The notes under the pieces were generated by a model. The model did no database searches, was not told the DNA's origin, and saw only the letters and a list, made by a program, of their open reading frames with translations. Source: an uncultured Acidobacteriaceae bacterium (GTDB lineage Bacteria; Acidobacteriota; Terriglobia; Terriglobales; Acidobacteriaceae). Taken from it: a stretch of DNA of 64,000 bases. The number at the start of each line of letters is the position of its first letter. Position 1 is the stretch's first letter. Positions 1 to 9,014 of this stretch are shown in pieces. A program made the position numbers and the translations under genes. The DNA lies in the NCBI GenBank assembly GCA_903828675.1, contig CAIKND010000038.1, forward strand, positions 1 through 64,000, given 5' to 3'.

Positions 1-145
1 AAACCGGACGGCATGGCTTCATGCTATCCAACAGCCGCCCACTCATCGCGATAAAGCCGCGATGAATGGGGCACAGATCCTCATGCCTCAGACTGGTTCT
101 TCCATACGGATGAGCGGGCCACCTGCCTATCCGTCATCAACGAAT

Positions 146-171
146 CCCAGGTCTCAAGATCGAGACCTGGG
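146..171 (+). repeat. Hairpin repeat, GGTCTC family, copy 1
   Basis: A perfect 10-bp inverted repeat, CCCAGGTCTC (146-155) and GAGACCTGGG (162-171), surrounds the 6-nt loop AAGATC. It is followed directly by CGACCCGCC. Related hairpins with the same loop length and a similar downstream tag are at 5420-5443 and 14989-15014. Confidence 0.85.
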
Positions 172-295
172 CGACCCGCCCGCGGCCTGATCCTGTATTT
201 CGTTCTTTGCCGATGAAGTGGCATGGCAAAAACACACGTGAGATGCACACACGGCGGGTTCCGTCATAGTCACGTGCCCTCATCGTACATCAACC

Positions 296-371
296 CCGGT
301 CCCCAACTGCGAGGGACCGGGGGCACCCTCATTGTGGTTTGGAAAGGTCACCGGGACCGGGGCCACCCGCC
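296..371 (+). repeat. Composite hairpin repeat, copy 1
   Basis: The element starts with the hairpin CCGGTCCC (296-303) / GGGACCGG (313-320), continues with GGCACCCTCA and about 20 nt of linker, and ends in a GGGACCGG half-site plus the tag GGCCACCCGCC (361-371). The same architecture lies in the opposite orientation at 47397-47473, with roughly 80 percent identity and one indel. Confidence 0.85.
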
Positions 372-421
372 CAAGCCGCCCCAGAGGACGGCTTGCGGTT
401 GGATGCACGCTTCTACATCTT

Positions 422-862
422 TCAGTAAATGCGTTCGTAATTCTGAAAAACGAACCCTTTATCGCGTTTGATAAAAGTCAGGGTCACGAACGCTCCAATG
501 GGGGATCGGCCTTCATAACCACATGCAAACGAAATCCCGACCTGATCTCGAAAATCGACTCGATCACTTAGTTTGCATACGCTCCTCAGAGGATCGCTTG
601 CCTGCTTTCCACAGATCATCTCGCGTTTACCCTGAAAATCCGGCATCTGCCCCAACACCTGCATACAGTTTGAGGAGTGAACCTGAGTGATTAGCTGACG
701 AGCCAAGCGTTCTGGAGTTCTGTTTCGGATTGGGTTTAGGATTACCAGTCTGTCTTGCAAAAAAGGGCCTAATGAACACCGCAGCAACACGGGGCCTGCC
801 AAGAAGAACCATAATGCCAGTCCTCCGACTACAAGCCCCATCGTGATTTTCCATGCCTTCAT
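422..862 (-). CDS. Small membrane-anchored protein, possible immunity partner
   Basis: The protein has 146 residues with a single N-terminal hydrophobic segment (about residues 8-28). The remainder is soluble and rich in cysteine, with a Tyr-ending C-terminus. I chose the ATG at 862 because an AAGGAG site sits about 7 nt upstream; longer in-frame starts would overlap the preceding gene. It begins 5 nt after the stop of the RHS-tip gene on the same strand, the arrangement expected of a toxin and its immunity protein. I recognise no family, so the immunity role is inferred from position only. A generic envelope protein is equally possible. Confidence 0.6.
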   Translation of the reverse strand: MKAWKITMGLVVGGLALWFFLAGPVLLRCSLGPFLQDRLVILNPIRNRTPERLARQLITQVHSSNCMQVLGQMPDFQGKREMICGKQASDPLRSVCKLSDRVDFRDQVGISFACGYEGRSPIGAFVTLTFIKRDKGFVFQNYERIY

Positions 863-867
863 TTGCT

Positions 868-1755
868 TCACTCCTTGGGAGTCCTGCGCACCGGTGGCGT
901 ACTGCCTACTCGATGCACCATGTATTCGTTTTGTCCACCAAACATATACGTTTTGCTCCATCCGCTGGCATTAGTGGAGAAGCTAGAAAAGCCATGAAAA
1001 CCCTCCGTAGTGACGCCTTGATGATTAGCAAAGCTCTGTGCGAAGTCTCGATTGTCATAGCCATCGCCCGCAGTATTGCATCCGTAGAATCCAGCAAAGG
1101 CACCTTTTGCCCAGTTGATGTGTAGATTCGCTAAGCCTTCCGGATTCTGTTCGTTAGTGAAGTGCGTCCCACCCGGTGAATTCATCCCCTCATTGAAATT
1201 TGGACCATCCGCGCCAGCATGGGAGAACAGATCAACTTCACCAACTTTTCCAAATTGCTTATCTAATCCATTTGCTTGCGATATCACGTTAGCGAAATCC
1301 TTAAATGAACTCACACCCGCGACAAGAACTGTGTCATTTTTTGGATCGTAGCCTTTCGTATTCTTAATGTTATTTGCCCTTGTCAAAGCGGCCTTCTTAA
1401 AGTCGTCATCCCCTCCCTCATTGCCCGTTGTGTAGGTCACCACATAGACGGTTTCACCCGTCGGGTCTGTATAGCGCAGAGGATTGTTCCAAGTGTAGGC
1501 GTACATGTTCCAGTTCTGCGGTTGAGAGAGATACATGTCAAAATGCTCTTGATTCTGCGCTCTCGTGATTATGTTGAATGGATCAGGCGACAAAAACCGG
1601 CCCATCGAAGACGCGAAGTAGCGCGCATCGAAGTAGTCGTTTCCTGATTCGGCGTCGCGTTCTTTGCCGGTGAAAAGGGATTGCGGAAATTGCATGGCGG
1701 TTGCACAAAAGGCGGAGTGCGTCATAGATGTAGAAACCTCCGTCGTACCTGCCAA
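868..1755 (-). CDS. Orphan RHS-repeat tip with C-terminal DUF4347/caspase-like domain
   Basis: About residues 27-100 match the conserved RHS core end: LFTGKERDAESG, then DYFDARY, GRFLSPDP, a YAYTWNNP motif and the DPTG junction at 97-100. In RHS toxins this core end is followed by a variable C-terminal effector. Here residues 101-295 contain DLFSHAG (His179) and GFYGCNTAG (Cys226), a His/Cys pattern like DUF4347 or caspase-fold domains. The long YD-repeat body is missing. The open frame begins with TTG at 1755, 12 nt after the GH35 stop, with no ribosome site, so this is probably a displaced or orphan tip, possibly unexpressed. The toxin role is inferred. Confidence 0.65.
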   Translation of the reverse strand: MAGTTEVSTSMTHSAFCATAMQFPQSLFTGKERDAESGNDYFDARYFASSMGRFLSPDPFNIITRAQNQEHFDMYLSQPQNWNMYAYTWNNPLRYTDPTGETVYVVTYTTGNEGGDDDFKKAALTRANNIKNTKGYDPKNDTVLVAGVSSFKDFANVISQANGLDKQFGKVGEVDLFSHAGADGPNFNEGMNSPGGTHFTNEQNPEGLANLHINWAKGAFAGFYGCNTAGDGYDNRDFAQSFANHQGVTTEGFHGFSSFSTNASGWSKTYMFGGQNEYMVHRVGSTPPVRRTPKE

Positions 1756-1767
1756 TCAGCCGTCTGT

Positions 1768-3636
1768 TTAATCCTGCTTCAACGGCTGCACGGTGATCTT
1801 GCCATCGAGGATGGGCGCGGCTTTCCCTTCGATCGTTCTGCCGGGCGCTCCGTCCAGATCGAAGACGATAACATCGTTCGCGCCCTTGCGCAGCCAGGGG
1901 CCGGGCAGGTAGAGAGCCTTCTGCGGGCCGATGCTCCAGATGCGGCCAAGCGCATGGCCATTGACCCAGACAAAGCCCTTGGAGAAATTGCTGGTGTCGA
2001 GGAAGGTGTCGCCCACAGCGTCCACATTGAGCGTGCCGCGATAGAAGCAGGCGCCCGTGCAGGGGGCAGTGGCGAAGGGCAGCTTCTCTGGCGCGCTCAT
2101 TGGCAGCGGGTAAATGTGCCAGCCGGTGACCGGCTTGCCATCGAGCGTGACCTGTTTGGTGATGCCCTTGCGCTCGCCGCGCAGCTTGAGCGAGAAATTG
2201 ATGCGGCCGGAGTTCTCGACCAGGATGTCGAGCCGGGTGTTGGGCGCGGTGAGATCGACGGCAAGCTTGTTCTGATCGAGGCGTCGGTCGAGCGTGCCGA
2301 TCTGCCGGCCATTGGCGTAGACGACGGCGTAATCGTGCAGCTCGTCGAGAACCAGATCGCCCTTGACCGGGGCGGCAACCGTGGTGCGATAGAGGATGTA
2401 GCCGTAAGCCTGGTCGAGATCTTCCATGGAGAGCGGCTGCGCGGAGGTCACCGGAGCGGGAAGCGTCTTCCAGAGCGACGCCGATTTTGTGAGTTGAGCG
2501 GCTGGCACGGCCACAGGCGGCGCTACTGCAGGCACGGGCGGCGGGGTGATGCCGGTGGCCTTGGCGATGACCTCGCGGAAGGGTTGGAACTTGGCTGCGA
2601 TGCGGCCGCTCTCATCGAGCGGCGAGTCGTAGTCGTAGCTGGTGACGTCGGGCTCGTACTTGTTCTTATCCCAGTTGGCGCCGTTCATCCAGCCGAAGCT
2701 GGTGCCACCGTGAAACATGTAGATGCTGATGGAATAGCCCTGGCCAAGAATCCAGGCCAGCTCTTCTGATTGCTGCTTGGCATTGGTGGTGTGATGCTTT
2801 TCGCCCCAGTGATCGAACCATCCGGCCCAGTATTCGCCGTTCATGAAAGGACCCTGCGGGCGGAACTTCTGCAGGACTGGGAATTCGTGCTTCGCCTCGC
2901 CGGGGCCAAAGTTGATGACGGCCGGCAGCTCGGGAAGGGTGCCGTCAGGCAACTCGGCTGCGCCGTCCGCGGTGTAGAGCAGGGACTTGGTGAAACCGGC
3001 GTCAAGGATGGCGTGGTGAATCTGCTCCATGTACGCGTGGTCCTTGCCGAAGGAGCCGTACTCGTTTTCGACCTGGACGGCGATGATGGGTCCGCCGTTG
3101 CCGATCTGGAGGGGTGCCAGTTCCTTGCCGAGGCGGGTGAGCCAGCGCTTTGCAGGCTCCATGAATTTGGGGTCGGAGCTGCGGACGATGGTGGCGTGTT
3201 CCTTGAGCAGCCAGGCGGGGTAGCCGCCAAACTCCCACTCGGCGCAGACGTAGGGGCCGGGGCGGAGGATGACGTAGAGGCCCTCGGCCTGCGCGTCGCG
3301 GATGAACTCGGCCACGTCGTGCTGGCCGGAGAAGTCAAACTGGCCGGGACGGAGTTCATGGTCGTTCCAAAAGACGTAGGCGGTGACGGTGTTGAGGCCC
3401 ATGGCCTTGGCCATCTGCAGGCGGGCGCGCCAGTAAGCGCGGGGAATGCGGGGAGAGTGCATTTCGCCTGAAATGATCTGGAAGGGCTTGCCGTCGAGAA
3501 GGAACTTGCCACCTTCGGCACGGAAGGAGTGCGGCGCAGGGGCCTGAGCCCTGGCTGTAACGGCAACGGGCGGGAGGCCAACGAGGGCAACGAAGAAGGC
3601 AATGAAGACGAGGAGCAGCTTGGACGTGTTTTTCAT
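1768..3636 (-). CDS. Secreted beta-galactosidase, GH35
   Basis: The family hydrolyses terminal beta-galactosyl residues of galactans, xyloglucan or pectin side chains. With the ATG at 3636 the protein has 622 residues: a signal peptide (about 1-30), a GH35 TIM barrel starting near FRAEGGKFLLDGKP, the acid/base Glu in VENEYGS (about residue 192) and the nucleophile Glu in NGEYWAGWFDHWG (about residue 268), then C-terminal beta-sandwich domains. An in-frame ATG at 3669 would lengthen the signal-peptide n-region; neither start has a strong ribosome site. The length is normal for the bacterial family. The orphan RHS fragment follows on the same strand. The family call is firm; the natural substrate is not known. 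Confidence 0.93.
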   Translation of the reverse strand: MKNTSKLLLVFIAFFVALVGLPPVAVTARAQAPAPHSFRAEGGKFLLDGKPFQIISGEMHSPRIPRAYWRARLQMAKAMGLNTVTAYVFWNDHELRPGQFDFSGQHDVAEFIRDAQAEGLYVILRPGPYVCAEWEFGGYPAWLLKEHATIVRSSDPKFMEPAKRWLTRLGKELAPLQIGNGGPIIAVQVENEYGSFGKDHAYMEQIHHAILDAGFTKSLLYTADGAAELPDGTLPELPAVINFGPGEAKHEFPVLQKFRPQGPFMNGEYWAGWFDHWGEKHHTTNAKQQSEELAWILGQGYSISIYMFHGGTSFGWMNGANWDKNKYEPDVTSYDYDSPLDESGRIAAKFQPFREVIAKATGITPPPVPAVAPPVAVPAAQLTKSASLWKTLPAPVTSAQPLSMEDLDQAYGYILYRTTVAAPVKGDLVLDELHDYAVVYANGRQIGTLDRRLDQNKLAVDLTAPNTRLDILVENSGRINFSLKLRGERKGITKQVTLDGKPVTGWHIYPLPMSAPEKLPFATAPCTGACFYRGTLNVDAVGDTFLDTSNFSKGFVWVNGHALGRIWSIGPQKALYLPGPWLRKGANDVIVFDLDGAPGRTIEGKAAPILDGKITVQPLKQD

Positions 3637-3911
3637 GGAGTGAGAGTGCCCGGTAATGAAGTGGGCCATGGTCCTTTCGAACTGGCGCAAGGCTGAGTGC
3701 AAATGCCCAGGGAACCGCATGCGAGAGCTTTGCGCGACAAACACATGATAAGTTACTGGGCATTGAAACCGGACTGCCGGCGCGGCTCAATGCAGGATGG
3801 CTGCAAGCGCAGGATTCCGTATCAATGGGAAGCCATGAGCGTAGTAGACTTGGCCTTTGAACCGGTCTGACTTCAAGCCGGATTCGAGTTCCGCGTAAGG
3901 GGGATTGCCAG

Positions 3912-5369
3912 ATGCATATCGTTTTAGCCTCGTCGGAGTGCGTGCCATTTGCCAAGACCGGTGGGCTGGCTGACGTGGTGGGCGCGCTGGGTCCAGAGCT
4001 GGTCAAACTGGGGCACGAGGTCACGGTTTATCTACCGCTCTATGCGAAGGTGCGGCCTCATCTTGATGGACAAAATGAGTGGACGTATGCGGTTCGCTCG
4101 ATCACGATTCCGTTCGAGTCCTACAACCGGTTTGTGGGGATCGTGGATGGCGGTAAGCGGGACGGCGTGCAGTTCTATTTTGTGGATTGCCCGGAGCTGT
4201 TTGACCGGCAGGAGCTTTACGGCACCAGAACCGGCGATTACCCGGACAACGCTGAGCGGTTCGGTTTGTTCTGCCGGGCGGTGCTGGAGGCGACCAAGCA
4301 GCTTGGGGTTCCGCAGGTATTTCATGTGCACGACTGGCAGGCTGCGCCGGTGGCGATCTACCTGCGCACGGTCTATGCCGATGACCCGGTTCTGCGTGGG
4401 GCGCGCGTGGTGCTGACGATTCACAACGCGGGCTACCAGGGCAAGTTTCCACCGGTTACGACAGAGCGCCTTTTGCTGCCGTGGGATGTTTTCACGATGG
4501 ACAAGGTGGAGCAGTTCGACAACTTCAATTTCCTGAAAGGCGGTCTGGTCTACTCCGATATTTTGACGACGGTGAGCCGGAAGTATGCGCAGGAGATACA
4601 GACGGCGGAGTTCGGCGAAGGCCTGGATTCGGTTCTGCGTGGCCGTGCGGCGGATCTGCGCGGAATTCTGAACGGCGTGGACTATGAGAAGTGGGACCCG
4701 GCTACGGATGGAAACCTGGCGGCGCACTACACGCCTGAGGATCTGACGGGAAAGCAGGCGTGCCGGGCCGATCTGCTGCATGCATTTGGACTGGAGAACG
4801 TGGCGGCTACCACGCCGGTGATTGGAATTGTGTCGCGTTTTGCCACACAGAAGGGGTTCGACCTGGTGGAGGAGATTGCGGCGAAGCTATCCGACCGGGA
4901 AGTAGCCGTGGTGGCGCTGGGTACGGGCGAGCCGGTATACGAGAAGTTCTTCCGCGATTGGGCGTTCTGGCATAAGGCCAACGTGGCGGTGCAGGTTCGC
5001 TATGACGACGCACTGGCGCACAAGATCGAAGCGGGCTCGGACATGTTTCTGATGCCGTCGAAGTATGAGCCATGCGGGCTGAACCAGATTTACTCGCTGA
5101 AGTATGGAACGGTTCCCGTGGTGCGCGCGACGGGCGGCCTGGACGACACGATCGAGGAGTGGAACAGCGAGAAGCGAACGGGGACTGGTTTCAAGTTTTA
5201 TGGATACGAGGCAAAGGACTTTCTGGCCGCCATCGACAGGGCGCTCGCAGCTTTTGAGGACAAGGCAGGCTGGACGCAGTTGATGGTGAATGGAATGACG
5301 CGGAACTATAGCTGGGAACAGCCGGCGCGGGAGTATGCAGCAGTGTATGAGGAAGTAGTGCGGCGGTAG
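3912..5369 (+). CDS. glgA: Glycogen synthase (ADP-glucose), GT5
   Basis: It transfers glucose from ADP-glucose to growing alpha-1,4-glucan in the cytoplasm. The 485 residues match GlgA length. The N-terminal KTGGLADV motif (residues 15-22) binds ADP-glucose. The C-terminal Rossmann domain carries IGIVSRFATQKGFDL and the SKYEPCGLNQIYSLKYGTVP segment with the conserved Glu. The ATG is preceded by a G-rich AAGGGGG about 10 nt upstream. It is divergent from the GH35 gene, and no other glg genes are in the window, so it appears to be a single-gene unit. Confidence 0.96.
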   Translation: MHIVLASSECVPFAKTGGLADVVGALGPELVKLGHEVTVYLPLYAKVRPHLDGQNEWTYAVRSITIPFESYNRFVGIVDGGKRDGVQFYFVDCPELFDRQELYGTRTGDYPDNAERFGLFCRAVLEATKQLGVPQVFHVHDWQAAPVAIYLRTVYADDPVLRGARVVLTIHNAGYQGKFPPVTTERLLLPWDVFTMDKVEQFDNFNFLKGGLVYSDILTTVSRKYAQEIQTAEFGEGLDSVLRGRAADLRGILNGVDYEKWDPATDGNLAAHYTPEDLTGKQACRADLLHAFGLENVAATTPVIGIVSRFATQKGFDLVEEIAAKLSDREVAVVALGTGEPVYEKFFRDWAFWHKANVAVQVRYDDALAHKIEAGSDMFLMPSKYEPCGLNQIYSLKYGTVPVVRATGGLDDTIEEWNSEKRTGTGFKFYGYEAKDFLAAIDRALAAFEDKAGWTQLMVNGMTRNYSWEQPAREYAAVYEEVVRR

Positions 5370-5419
5370 AGAACAGGGAATAGAAGAACAAGTTGGCGAG
5401 TGAATGGAGTGCGTTTATT

Positions 5420-5443
5420 CCAGGTCTCAAAGACGAGACCTGG
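5420..5443 (+). repeat. Hairpin repeat, GGTCTC family, copy 2
   Basis: CCAGGTCTC (5420-5428) and GAGACCTGG (5435-5443) flank the loop AAAGAC and are followed by GGCACCC. It lies between glgA and the URO-D family gene and has no T-run, so it is a repeat element more than a classical terminator, although transcripts would fold here. Confidence 0.85.
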
Positions 5444-5495
5444 GGCACCCACTTTTTGGACACATGCGGAAGTTGCATTGAGGTGAAGGAAGGCC

Positions 5496-6530
5496 ATGAA
5501 CGATCAGCAGTGGAACACGCTTGTTTCAGTGGTTCGCGGAGAGGCGATCGAGCCTGTGCCGACTGCATTCATTATTGACAGTCCCTGGCTTCCGAATTGG
5601 GCGGGCCACACGATTCTGGATTACTTCACGGACGAGCGCATGTTTCTTGAGGACAACCTGAAGGCCATTCGCGCGTTTCCGGACACGATGTTTCTTCCCG
5701 GGTTCTGGTCGGAATATGGAATGTGCACGGAGCCTTCAGCGTTTGGTTCCGTGTGCATGTGGGGTGAGGACGAGTTTCCGTTCGCGAAGAAGGTGCTGCT
5801 GTCGCCGTCCGATGTGGAGCGGCTGGAAAAACCAGACGCACGCAAGCACGGATTGCTGCCTTTTGTGATCAAGCGGCTGAAGCATCTGCAGCCGGAGATT
5901 GAAGCGGCCGGGCACAAGATCCGCTTTGCGGTGGCGCGCGGCCCGCTGAACATTGCCTCGTTCCTGATGGGCACGCCGGAGTTTATGGAGGCGCTGAAGA
6001 CAGAACCCGAGCTGATGCACAAACTGCTGGAAATTGTTACGGATTTTCTGGTGGACTGGATTGCGGTTCAGCGCGAGGCGTTCCCCTCGATCGATGGAAT
6101 TTTTCTGCTCGACGATATTGTCGGCTTCATAAGCCGGCGGGATTTCGAGACGTTCGGGCTGCCGTATTTGAAGCGGGCATTCAGCGCGGATGTGACGGTG
6201 AAGTTTTTCCACAACGATGCGCCCTGCAAGGCGAGTGCGCCGTTGCTGGCGGCGGCGGGAATCAACCTGTTGAACTTCGGAGTGCAGCATACGCTTACGG
6301 AGATGAAGGCCTGGACGAATAACCGGATAGCGCTGATGGGCAACATTCCGCCGCGCGATGTGCTGGCAGAAGGAACTCCGGCCGATGTTGTGCGCTCGGT
6401 TACGGAGATGCTGAACGCTCTGGACGACAAATCGCGGCTGATCGTTTCCTGCGGGGGAGGCATGCCGCCCAATGCGCCGACGGAAAGCATTCAGGCGCTG
6501 ATATCGGCGGTAAGAGAGATGAAGCGATAG
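5496..6530 (+). CDS. Uroporphyrinogen decarboxylase-family protein (MtaA/CmuA-like)
   Basis: The protein has 344 residues with the URO-D alpha/beta-barrel layout: an N-terminal WNTLVSVVRGE segment, central GPLNIASFLMGTPEF, then the IFLLDDIVGF, FFHNDAPC and SCGGGMPPNAP motifs of the methyltransferase branch. Members transfer methyl groups from corrinoid proteins or decarboxylate uroporphyrinogen. The His-Asn-Asp-Cys context (HNDAPC) fits the zinc-type corrinoid methyltransferase branch better than true HemE, which is inference. The AAGGAAGG ribosome site is immediately upstream of the ATG. No haem genes or corrinoid protein are adjacent, so the substrate is unknown. Confidence 0.8.
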   Translation: MNDQQWNTLVSVVRGEAIEPVPTAFIIDSPWLPNWAGHTILDYFTDERMFLEDNLKAIRAFPDTMFLPGFWSEYGMCTEPSAFGSVCMWGEDEFPFAKKVLLSPSDVERLEKPDARKHGLLPFVIKRLKHLQPEIEAAGHKIRFAVARGPLNIASFLMGTPEFMEALKTEPELMHKLLEIVTDFLVDWIAVQREAFPSIDGIFLLDDIVGFISRRDFETFGLPYLKRAFSADVTVKFFHNDAPCKASAPLLAAAGINLLNFGVQHTLTEMKAWTNNRIALMGNIPPRDVLAEGTPADVVRSVTEMLNALDDKSRLIVSCGGGMPPNAPTESIQALISAVREMKR

Positions 6531-6617
6531 GGCGGAGTGGGTGATGGATTTGAAACGGGTGCGCCTTTCCCCTGCACGGAAGGAACCAGAGAGATTTGGA
6601 ATTCGTAGGATACACGC

Positions 6618-8963
6618 ATGATGCACAGAGGGCTGGGAATCGTTGCGTGCTTGGTGATGGCTGCATTGGCTGCGTCGGCGGAACCGAGCAGCAAGCAGAA
6701 GTTGAATCCGCCAGAAGCGCCAAAAGCGCAGCAGGAAAGCAGTTACAGAGTGCCGTTGCTTTCTGAAGGATTGCACCTCTCCGACTTTGCAGGCATGGAG
6801 CCTCGGCCGGAGTTGAGGGGCAAGCTGCTTCATATTGCTGGCTTTATCCAGAACACACCGAAAGATGGGCAGCCGGCTACCGAAAACACTGAGGTCTGGC
6901 TGGGACATACAAAGAGCGCGTTGTATTTCGTGTTTGTTTGCCGGGATCATCGGGCAAGCGAAATTCGCGGGCACCTGGCACGGCGCGAGAATGTACTGAA
7001 AGACGACAACGTGTCGGTGCTTCTGGATTCATTCAAAGACCGCCGGACAGGAGTTCTGTTTACGGTGAATCCGGCGGGTGTGCAGGCCGATGCAGCCTGG
7101 AGCGAAACCACCGGCACGGACTACAGCTACGACCAGGTTTGGGATTCGGAAGGACGCGTGACCACCGAGGGCTGGGTGGCACTCGTCGCGATCCCGTTTC
7201 GTAGCCTGCGCTTTCGTAACGGCGGCGCGGATTGGGGCGTGGTGTTCATGCGCAACTATCCGCGTAACAGCGAGGTGGACTATTGGCCGCGTGTTTCAGC
7301 CAGTATCTCCGGAGTGTTAAGTCAGGAAGGCACTCTGCGCGGTATTGAGGGCGTCACGGGCTCGCATAACCTGCAGGTGAATCCCTATGTGTTGGGACAG
7401 AACGAGCGCACACTCGATACGCTGAATCCGCTGAATCCATTTTTTAGCGCGCGTCGCGCCGAAAGCACAGCCGGCGGCGAGATCAAGGCCGTACTCAAAG
7501 ACAGGATTGTGTTGGACGCGACCATCAATCCTGACTTCAGCGATGTGGAGTCGGATCAGCCGCAATTTACGGTGAATCAGCGCTACCCGGTTTACTTTCC
7601 TGAACTGCGGCCATTCTTTCTGGAGAACGCAAACTACTTCACGACGCCGATTCCGCTGGTCTATACGCGCACAATTGTGCATCCGGAATATGGAGGGCGG
7701 GTGACCGGCAAAATTGGACGTGTAAATATGGGCCTGTTTGCAATCGACGATCGCGAACCTGGCCTGACATTGGCGCACGGCGATCCTCTGAATAGCAAGC
7801 GTGCCGAATTTGCTGTGGGCAGGGTCTCGGTGGATCTTGGCAAGGGATCGAGTGTCGGTGCAATTTATACCGACGAAGAGTTTGGCCAGGGGTGGAACCG
7901 GATAGGGGGCATCGACTTCACGGCACGCATAACGGACAAATGGACCTCGCTGGGGCAGTGGGTGGAGAGCTCGACGAAGGGTACGTTGGACAGTGGGACG
8001 CCGGCGAGTTATGCGGCTGGACCGGCGAGTTATCTGGAGTTACAGCGTGCGGGACATGCCTTCAACCTGGATTCGAGTTTTCAGGATTACAGCGCGGGAT
8101 TTCAGACCCAGGTGGGGTTCATCCAGACGACGAATGTTCGCGGCGGGCATACACATGCAACCTACCAGTGGTACCCGAAACACCGAACGGTCCAGAGCTA
8201 TGGGCTGGAGACCAACCAGAACATAGCGTTCGATCATGCGGGAAATCGCGTCTACCATTACTCGTCCTTCGATCCGTTTGTTCTGCTGCCGAGGAATTTT
8301 GTGTTTGCGCCGATTGTTGGCCAGAACTCCGACACGCTGGGGCCACAAGACGGCGTGTTGCTCAGTGAGAACAGAAATTTCACCGAGAATTTTATAGGGG
8401 CTGTGGCGCGCGGAGCTCCTCTAACGCAGTTGAACTTCAACATCAACGCGTTTCATGGTGGCAACGTGAACTACACTCCTCCAGCGGGGAGGGCTCCATT
8501 TCTGATGAACCAGGAGACGGTGCAGGCGCTGATTACGCTGCAACCGCTTCGCCCGCTGACTGCCGACAATACCTATCTGCTGGATCGCAATCATTCGATT
8601 GCAAATGGAGCGCTGGTGTACGAGGTCCAGACATTCCGCACAAAGGTGAACTACCAGTTCACACGGGCGTTGTCAGCGCGCGTGATTGTGGAGTACAACT
8701 CGACCTTGGCGAACTCCACGGAGACCTCGCTACAGCGGACAAAACAGGTCGGGACGGAGGCGCTGCTGACATGGCTTCCGCACCCTGGCACAGCGATCTA
8801 TGTTGGGTATACCAACGATTTGAGGAATCTGGACCGGTCCCTATGCAATCGGATATCGGGAGGGGCCTGCGATCCGAATCATACAGAGCCGCCGCGGTCG
8901 CCGCAGTTTTTGAACGATGGGCGGCAGATTTTCATTAAGGCTTCATATCTTTTCCGTTTCTAA
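6618..8963 (+). CDS. DUF5916-type outer-membrane protein with CBM9-like N-terminus
   Basis: The protein has 781 residues with a signal peptide (about 1-20, ending near ASA). A family-9-like carbohydrate-binding sandwich follows (about residues 60-230), with TEVWLGHTKSALYFVF and DDNVSVLLDSFKD. A long C-terminal region rich in aromatic beta strands ends in SYLFRF, the terminal Phe typical of outer-membrane barrels. The layout matches the DUF5916 family common in Acidobacteriota and Bacteroidota. Its function is not established; polysaccharide binding or outer-membrane transport is inferred from the CBM-like part. It stands alone downstream of the URO-D family gene with an 87-bp gap. Confidence 0.8.
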   Translation: MMHRGLGIVACLVMAALAASAEPSSKQKLNPPEAPKAQQESSYRVPLLSEGLHLSDFAGMEPRPELRGKLLHIAGFIQNTPKDGQPATENTEVWLGHTKSALYFVFVCRDHRASEIRGHLARRENVLKDDNVSVLLDSFKDRRTGVLFTVNPAGVQADAAWSETTGTDYSYDQVWDSEGRVTTEGWVALVAIPFRSLRFRNGGADWGVVFMRNYPRNSEVDYWPRVSASISGVLSQEGTLRGIEGVTGSHNLQVNPYVLGQNERTLDTLNPLNPFFSARRAESTAGGEIKAVLKDRIVLDATINPDFSDVESDQPQFTVNQRYPVYFPELRPFFLENANYFTTPIPLVYTRTIVHPEYGGRVTGKIGRVNMGLFAIDDREPGLTLAHGDPLNSKRAEFAVGRVSVDLGKGSSVGAIYTDEEFGQGWNRIGGIDFTARITDKWTSLGQWVESSTKGTLDSGTPASYAAGPASYLELQRAGHAFNLDSSFQDYSAGFQTQVGFIQTTNVRGGHTHATYQWYPKHRTVQSYGLETNQNIAFDHAGNRVYHYSSFDPFVLLPRNFVFAPIVGQNSDTLGPQDGVLLSENRNFTENFIGAVARGAPLTQLNFNINAFHGGNVNYTPPAGRAPFLMNQETVQALITLQPLRPLTADNTYLLDRNHSIANGALVYEVQTFRTKVNYQFTRALSARVIVEYNSTLANSTETSLQRTKQVGTEALLTWLPHPGTAIYVGYTNDLRNLDRSLCNRISGGACDPNHTEPPRSPQFLNDGRQIFIKASYLFRF

Positions 8964-9014
8964 AGTGGCGGCGAATCTGGCGGCAGGAACGAGTTAGCTG
9001 GCCGCTAGCGTAGA

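Larger units (their letters stand above)
1..421. other. Intergenic, repeat-bearing left edge
   Basis: I see no credible gene here. The short open frames run through hairpin repeats (146-171 and 296-371) and lack a ribosome site or protein-like composition. The stretch downstream of the membrane-protein gene that ends at 422 is mostly G/C-rich palindromic sequence. Confidence 0.6.

Noticed and set aside
223..571. Two short open frames at the left edge
   Set aside because: They run through hairpin repeats, have no ribosome site, and end within the 3' part of the minus-strand membrane-protein gene.
5496..6530. True HemE uroporphyrinogen decarboxylase
   Set aside because: The HNDAPC context and the absence of haem genes fit the methyltransferase branch better; the exact reaction stays open.
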